Of a stretch of 64,000 nt of DNA, positions 23,019-64,000 are shown one piece after another (within the stretch, counting starts at the first letter, position 1; every line of letters starts with the position of its first letter). The position numbers and the translations under genes are program-made. This stretch comes from Gonocerus acuteangulatus (lineage: Eukaryota > Arthropoda > Insecta > Hemiptera > Coreidae), in the NCBI GenBank assembly GCA_946811695.1, contig OX328124.1, positions 60,342,754 through 60,406,753 of the forward strand. The letters run 5' to 3'. The notes under the pieces are model-generated. The model had not been told where the DNA came from and did not search any database. It saw only the letters and a list, made by a program, of their open reading frames with translations.

Positions 23019-23219
23019 CATGGGCGTATATAAGGGGGGGGAGGCTGCCCCCCCCCAAATATTGATTTGATCGGTAAAAATTTCATAAAACATATTCTAT
23101 TTTGGGTGTAATAGCGTTTAAGTTGTTAGTATTCCATACACCGGAAATGGTCTCAGACCCCCCCCCCCCCCCGAAATTTTCCCAGTCACCTCCGAAATTA
23201 TTTTCTATACACGCCCATG
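23019..23219 (-). mobile_element. hAT-like MITE with 8-bp target duplication
   Basis: Ends are CATGGGCGTATATAAGG and TATACACGCCCATG. GAATTATT lies at 23011-23018 and 23220-23227. At 201 bp it is the shortest intact copy. Confidence 0.85.
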
Positions 23220-23623
23220 GAATTATTGTCAATAATAAAAGGCATTAGGGAAGAATTAAGGCCTAGGGGATGAAGAACATTTTGATTAAGGCGCACGGGG
23301 AGATAAATAAACCCATCAGATAAATGGGATTCTGGTGTGTATTCCTTATTATATTAGGAATATAACCTTGGATGTGGACCTTGGTAGTATTATTCAAACA
23401 GATTAATTTTCCTTTGTTAGGCCAATATTATAGAGCAAGATTATGGAAGAGACATTGGTTCTAGAAAGACCCTAACGTCATTCAGAAGTAAGGCCAGTAT
23501 TACAAAAGAGCAATTAGCTTGCTTCTCTTCTTTCGTATGAATTTTAAGTAGTATCTATTGAGAGGAGATCGTTGACTGTTGGGATTGCGAAGGTAGATAT
23601 ATTCAGGGTTCGGTCGTATGGCG

Positions 23624-23866
23624 CAGGGACGTGTACAGGAAATAATTTCGGGGGGAGTGGGGGGATTTAGGGATATAGAATACTAATAATCTAATACTTG
23701 GAATAGTTAACCAACTAAAACTCTATTACACCCAGCAAAAGTGTTTTTTTCTGATCTAACTGATCTTATCTAATTCATTTTTGAAATGTTATGACACATT
23801 TTTACCAATTAAATCAATATTTCGGGAAGGGGGGGGGGGCCTGCAGCCCCCTTATATACGACCATG
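23624..23866 (+). mobile_element. hAT-like MITE, diverged ends
   Basis: CAGGGACGTGTACAGGAAAT through G-runs to CTGCAGCCCCCTTATATACG and ACCATG. The interior matches the family. No clear 8-bp duplication. Confidence 0.7.
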
Positions 23867-23914
23867 TTTTTTATTATTATTTATGTTGGTAACATGTATT
23901 TTATTATAGCCGAT

Positions 23915-23944
23915 GTTTTGGCTTGAAATTCAAGCCATCGTCAG
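23915..23944 (-). ncRNA. hammerhead-like core, degraded
   Basis: Reading minus: CTGACGA, a perfect GGCTTG/CAAGCC stem II, then AAAAC where GAAAC is expected. The CUGANGA part is intact; the second core element has lost its G. Confidence 0.4.
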
Positions 23945-24599
23945 GGCTGCAAACCAATGAGTACAGAGTTAATAGAAATTTATATAAAGATGAAATAAAA
24001 TGAAAAACATTGTAGATAGACGAGGATGAATGTGTGTTATAGCTTAAATTAAAGATAGATTCCCACTAGAGGCGGTGGCTTGGGGGAAAAAGAAAAGGCG
24101 TCAGCTCTATCCTGGCTGGAAAAGGGTGGTGACCTATAGATAATCCGTCCTACAATTATATATATTAAATATATTAATTAGATTGATACAGATTGAAAAC
24201 AAAATATGGTTAACATAGGAATAGACATAAACTTAAAAATACAGGATGAAAATAGTCTTACCTATGAGAAGAAGGAGAAGTATGCTTCACGGATGTACAT
24301 TCATTTCTGAATGATCCACTGGTTGTTCACGGTACTTTTGAGAAAATGAGGGGGGGGGGGGTACCACCCATTTAGGGTAGGGTGGTCAAAAGTGAAATGA
24401 TAATGGAAAGGAGGCAGGATATTTTTTTAGTAAAGGAATGTGGGTTTTTAATAGAATTCATTAAATAAATATTATTACTTAAGTATCATTATCCTTCCTT
24501 AGCTATTGAAACTAGTTCTCATATCGATGAGATCGTTTGTGATCATATTTCGAAAATTATAGCAATTTTCAAAAAATGAGTAATCCTTCATTACAAAGT

Positions 24600-24871
24600 A
24601 CCGGAGGCCATGAAACTGCCCCCCCCCCTCCACAGAGAAAAGGAAAGAGGCAGACCTTGCCGCCAGATTGGGACCTGCGCGCAAGCCTTTGTTGGAACTC
24701 ACTTCTGTCAGGCCGAGTGATTCAGTGCGAGACCGGTTACCGATCTCCTATCTGCGGTTCAGCCTTTTGGCAATAACTTATTTATAGATTCTTGTAATAT
24801 GTTTGGCAATATGGTGTGTTCTTAAACAATTGTATTTTTGTGAATCCTCGAGTGTTTGTATTTGAAGAAAA
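24600..24871 (+). promoter_or_regulatory. candidate promoter and 5'UTR of the chaoptin-like gene
   Basis: This is a local G+C-richer island (about 24600-24775) in A+T-rich surroundings, ending 100 bases before the start codon. TCAGTG at 24722-24727 resembles an arthropod initiator. No TATA box stands out. The open frames over the island in both strands are not credible genes. Confidence 0.35.
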
Positions 24872-60022
<35,151 letters not shown>

Positions 60023-60146
60023 TTGTACAAGATCTTTTCATACAGTCTACTGTCAGTTTTTAATGAATCTAAAACATGTGATACTCTATTGTGATTGTTG
60101 TGATTGATACTGAGTTTATGAGGCGCAGAAGGTTTGTTTTTATGTA

Positions 60147-60152
60147 AATAAA
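60147..60152 (+). terminator. poly(A) signal of the chaoptin-like gene
   Basis: AATAAA 125 bases after the stop codon, followed by T-rich sequence. Further AATAAA copies lie downstream, so alternative ends are possible. Confidence 0.6.
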
Positions 60153-61030
60153 AAGTTAGGAATTGTTTAAATCATTGAAAAAAATTGTTATTTTTTTGTT
60201 TTTGTTTTTGTACTTATTGAATTAAGGAAAGGAAGTAGTTTATATTTATTATTTTATAGAAGGAAGTTCATAGAAATGAGAGAATAATCTCTAAGAAAGA
60301 TTGCCTGGTTATTGAATCATTGGCTCTATTTATTTAGAAGGAGATTAAAATAATTAAAAACAAAACTTTGAGTCTTAAGTAATTTCCTTATTGTTGATTG
60401 ATTGTTAATTATTTTTACTTATAAGAGTGAACAGTATTATGGATGCCTTTCAGAGCAGTGTCCCATGAATGTATTCATTCCATTCAAGTTAACATAATCA
60501 TTTACAACAAGTAAATACATAAAAAATGTTATAAAATCATTTTATAAATAATAACTAAATTTAAACTATTTGCTAACACTAATACAGTTAAGAAGTTCAT
60601 TTGACGAGAAAGAAGTTTAATTGATCATAATGTAGTGATTACTGGAGAAAAACATTTTAAGAATTGTAAATGAAAATGAATAAAATAAATTAGTATAAAA
60701 GTAAGTTTTCTTGATATCTTTAGTACGTTCCATGTTGAATATTAAATTAAATTATATTGAGGTAAGCATGCTGTAACTTGTTTTTAATAATTCTTAAATT
60801 AAATTTAGGGATAAAAATAATTGCGAATTTTAAAAAATGTAATGGTTTCATAAATTTCCATTCTATTTTCCTACTTTAATTTTAATAATAATATGCTTTA
60901 AAGAGTGCTTTTGCTCAGATAAAATATATTTATATTTGCGCTTTGATTTGTAATAATGTATACATATTTCTGTAGAAGTTGATTTATTCATTAAAACATG
61001 TTTAGTTGAAAGTCTTGCTTATTTATCGAA

Positions 61031-61038
<8 letters not shown>

Positions 61039-61102
<64 letters not shown>

Positions 61103-61215
61103 TCTTTTTAAATGCCAGATAACTTTAAAATTCGTTCTCTTTATTTCCTTGACATATAAGGCCATATTATGTAAATGTAATTTTTTGATATTTTATGTAT
61201 ATGTATATATATATT

Positions 61216-61276
<61 letters not shown>

Positions 61277-61464
61277 AGCTAAAAGTCTAATAATATTATA
61301 TCATCCAACTTGAAGGGCTGAAGAGTTTTACCAGCCTCTGTTTTGATGGTTAGAAAGATACGAGATTTACAGAATACTTCAGAAATATTTTCCAAATTCT
61401 AGTTTCTTTAGTTTTATATGAAAACCGTGTTAACAAGAGAAGAGCGTATGAGTATGTGTGTGTA

Positions 61465-61529
<65 letters not shown>
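61039..61529. repeat. three (TA)n tracts
   Basis: TA runs at 61039-61100, 61219-61274 and 61481-61529, separated by unique sequence; the third has TG repeats at both edges. Confidence 0.92.
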
Positions 61530-61545
<16 letters not shown>

Positions 61546-63153
61546 AAACAGATGCTTTTAAAAAACTCTGATCTTACTATTAATCATTATGGCATATAAT
61601 TTATAACTAATATTATGTAAAATCTCCATGCTGGCAGACCACTTATTTATATTTATGCTTTGAATATGGTAAATATTATAATAACAAATTTTTGAAGATT
61701 GTAAAATTATTTTAAAAAGTGTTAAGACATTGTTTTACTGTGTGTCTGCCAACTTAATAAACACTACCAAAGATATATTTTAAATGTAATAATTACTTGC
61801 AATTATTTTTTTAAGTTTTACATTATTGTAAATAAAAACGTTTTTGTTTGAAAATTTTATTTCATAATTTATACGGGTCATTATTCATCTCCCTCTCCCT
61901 CATTGAGTTTGACATATGATAACAACTTGGCTTGTCGTGTGTCAGGCTCCATCTTGGGTTAAGTACATTATTGTGTTATTTAAAAGTAAAAACTTTTTTT
62001 TTTCATTTCCATTTAGGAAAACAATTTATCAAACTGTTGTCAAATTGAAGGAAAGAGGTAAGTGCGTCTGTGATAAAATATCACAGTGCCGTCATAATTT
62101 CTTTTACCTGCTGTAGTATGGGAATTTGAAGTTATTTTGACCCATTAAAGTATTCGCTGTTCGCAACTTACACATAATTACTCAATGACGAAACAAGAAC
62201 ATCCACAATTTGAAATAAGTAATACAAATCTCAATATAAATTATCTACTTATATACTGCACGAGACAACGCCACGTGAACATGGGATACAATTGAAATGA
62301 ATTGCAAAGTGAAGGTAGCCAGTACATAGATTTACTTCTTAACCTAAACAATATTGTATTGTTCGATCCCATTTGTAAGCAAATATTCTTTTTATTTTAC
62401 AATGGTGTTCTTAGGGAACTAGAATGCTCCATTGAGAGAATATATCCCTATTATGCCTTCTCCTAATTACCCTCCTTTTGATTATCACAAGTGTATTTTT
62501 TAAGCACCAATAACTGTTTAAAAAGTTGATATTAATAAAAAAAGTCAAGTTAGCGACAACTTTTTGAGCACCACTGCTCTTCCAAAAAAAATTCTGCAAG
62601 CTGCCAAAACTCTCAAAAGTTGTAAAATTTAAGTACTGTTTCAAAGGTATACTCTGAGATTAGCTCTCAATTTCATAATGTAATTTGAAATTTAGGGAGA
62701 ATAAACAACTAATATCTTTATTTTTGTAATCCTATCAGGAATAAACGAGAATTATTTTTGATGAAATTGATATTTAATGATTACAGTAAGTCATACAAAG
62801 AAGTTGAAGAGTGCCCACGCTCATTATTTACAGAATAATTAACAGTGGCTGCTTTAGCCCCCCAGAATGAAAATTCACAATCTTTTCCGATTAAGTTAGA
62901 AAAATAAATTGTTCAGGCAAATTAATAGTAATATATTCTAATTAATGTATGTTCTTAATTTATCAAATACCTCCTTAATGATTTCCAGGTGCCTGGTTAT
63001 AAAAATTTGATTCTACACCCCCAAGCTCGGCAGTAAGCCCATACTAAATTAGCCCCCCCAGAAATGTTTGTCTAGAGCCGCCTATGATAGTTAATGTGTA
63101 TGCAGCCAATCAAGAATGGATATACACACAGTTTTGACTCAGTAAAGGGTTAG

Positions 63154-63403
63154 CATGGGCGTATATAGAAAATAATTTCGGGGGGGGGGCCGAGACCCCG
63201 GGGTATGGAATACTAAAAATTTAGAGCTTGGAATAGTTTTAGGCAGCTAAAACGCTATTACACGTAAAATAAAATATTTTTTATGAACTAAGTGATCTTA
63301 ATTAATTTATTTTTAAGGGTTTTACGACAAGTTTTTACCATCAAATCAAAATTTCGGGGGGGGGCTGCAGACCCCTCAGCCCTCCCTTATATATACGCCC
63401 ATG
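63154..63403 (+). mobile_element. hAT-like MITE, intact ends
   Basis: CATGGGCGTATATAG to TATATACGCCCATG, same length class as the 31157 copy. Flanks AGGGTTAG and CAACGAAG do not match, so the site has changed or recombined. Confidence 0.82.
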
Positions 63404-63509
63404 CAACGAAGCCATTCCACACCCTCCGTTACACGGTGGAAGAGTTGAAAAATTTCACATTTTACAGTCATTCAAATAAATATGCGATTTCTTAACTTTT
63501 TTTTTCTTC

Positions 63510-63576
63510 AAGGCTCAGACCCTTGATCGTGGCGCCCAGTGCGACAGCCCCATTCGCCCTGCCCTCGCGACGGCCC
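63510..63576. mobile_element. possible hAT-like MITE end fragment
   Basis: G+C-rich block ending CGCGACGGCCCTG resembles the CAGGGCCG-type terminus of the element at 41763. The other end is not seen. Confidence 0.35.
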
Positions 63577-64000
63577 TGGATGTATGTTTCATGAAATATG
63601 GTAACTTATACATAAACGTATACTCTCATTACAAACTATTTTATTTTTAAGAGATGGAGGTAATATTAATTAAAAGCTGTATTGCCTATTACCGAAAACG
63701 TAATAAATAAATAAATCAAGAAGTATGGTGAAATGTATGTCCCCCCCCCCGAAAAAAAAATTCAGCAGTTGCTCATCTTTTGTTTAAGTTCTGATTTTGT
63801 ACTCTTTTTATACAAAAATTATAGTCTTTATATCCGACTACATAGATCACTTATTTTGAAACAAGACAACGAATTCACAGCTCTGTTAACATGTATGTAA
63901 CTCTAGTCGTGCAATACCTCTCGTGCAAGATATATTACTGTTTGATCACTTTTCGTAAAAATTCATAAAAACAGAAGTTCGGAAGTAATTCGAATTTTTA

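Larger units (their letters stand above)
23554..24010 (-). mobile_element. Penelope-like element end with inserted MITE
   Basis: GAGGAGATCGTTGACTGT and CAGGGTTCGGTCGT recur at 38460-38518, followed in both places by an imperfect hammerhead-like stem (23915-23944 and 38575-38604). The MITE at 23624-23866 interrupts this copy. Sequence similar to the other copy continues weakly to about 24450. Confidence 0.5.
18000..24590. other. intergenic region between the arrestin and chaoptin-like genes
   Basis: No gene is seen. The region holds poly-T/poly-A runs, a (TA)n block, several hAT-like MITE copies, a piggyBac-like MITE and one Penelope-like end, each listed separately. The rest is A+T-rich unique-looking sequence. 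Confidence 0.5.
60200..64000. other. region downstream of the chaoptin-like gene
   Basis: No gene recognised. It holds three (TA)n tracts (61039-61100, 61219-61274, 61481-61529, the last flanked by TGTG repeats), a hAT-like MITE and an incomplete MITE. Open frames near 61916 and 62411 lack domains. Confidence 0.5.

Overview
The window is animal nuclear DNA, A+T-rich and dominated by transposons and introns. GT-AG introns, AATAAA signals, an arrestin-fold protein, a chaoptin-like leucine-rich repeat (LRR) protein and a MADF-domain protein together suggest an arthropod. A chelicerate or other large repeat-rich genome would fit, but I cannot fix the species. No prokaryotic system, CRISPR array or functional tRNA/rRNA gene is visible; the tRNA-like and 5S-like sequences all sit inside SINEs.

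Three protein genes can be assembled across introns with phases that agree at every junction. (1) An arrestin-domain-containing (ARRDC/alpha-arrestin-like) gene on +, seven exons from 2218 to 17951, 325 aa. (2) A chaoptin-like adhesion receptor on +, seven exons from 24872 to 60022, 1249 aa: signal peptide, cysteine cap, about 43 LRRs, C-terminal cap and a GPI-anchor-type tail. Its first exon supplies only 8 residues and is followed by a 26 kb intron. (3) A MADF/BESS-type DNA-binding protein on -, two exons from 35194 to 32952, 237 aa, nested antisense inside that intron. The genes show no shared pathway; alpha-arrestins act in membrane-protein trafficking, chaoptin in cell adhesion, MADF proteins in transcription.

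Most of the rest is a layered set of mobile elements. These are SINEs of several kinds (tRNA-headed, and one 5S-rRNA-headed copy with the same 3' tail); a hAT-like MITE family with four 8-bp target duplications; piggyBac-like elements at TTAA sites; two Helentron-like families with matching end architecture; Penelope-like remnants with hammerhead-like cores and a GIY-YIG fragment; a 5'-inverted I/Jockey-type LINE; an R2-like endonuclease remnant; and a rearranged Gypsy pol with inverted gag arms.

Layout: 1-2139 promoter side and repeats; 2140-18000 arrestin gene; 18000-24600 intergenic MITEs and a Penelope-like end; 24600-60200 chaoptin-like gene with the MADF gene and most transposons in intron 1; 60200-64000 microsatellites and MITEs. 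Element and exon boundaries were read by eye; protein families are assigned from recognised motifs, without database searching.
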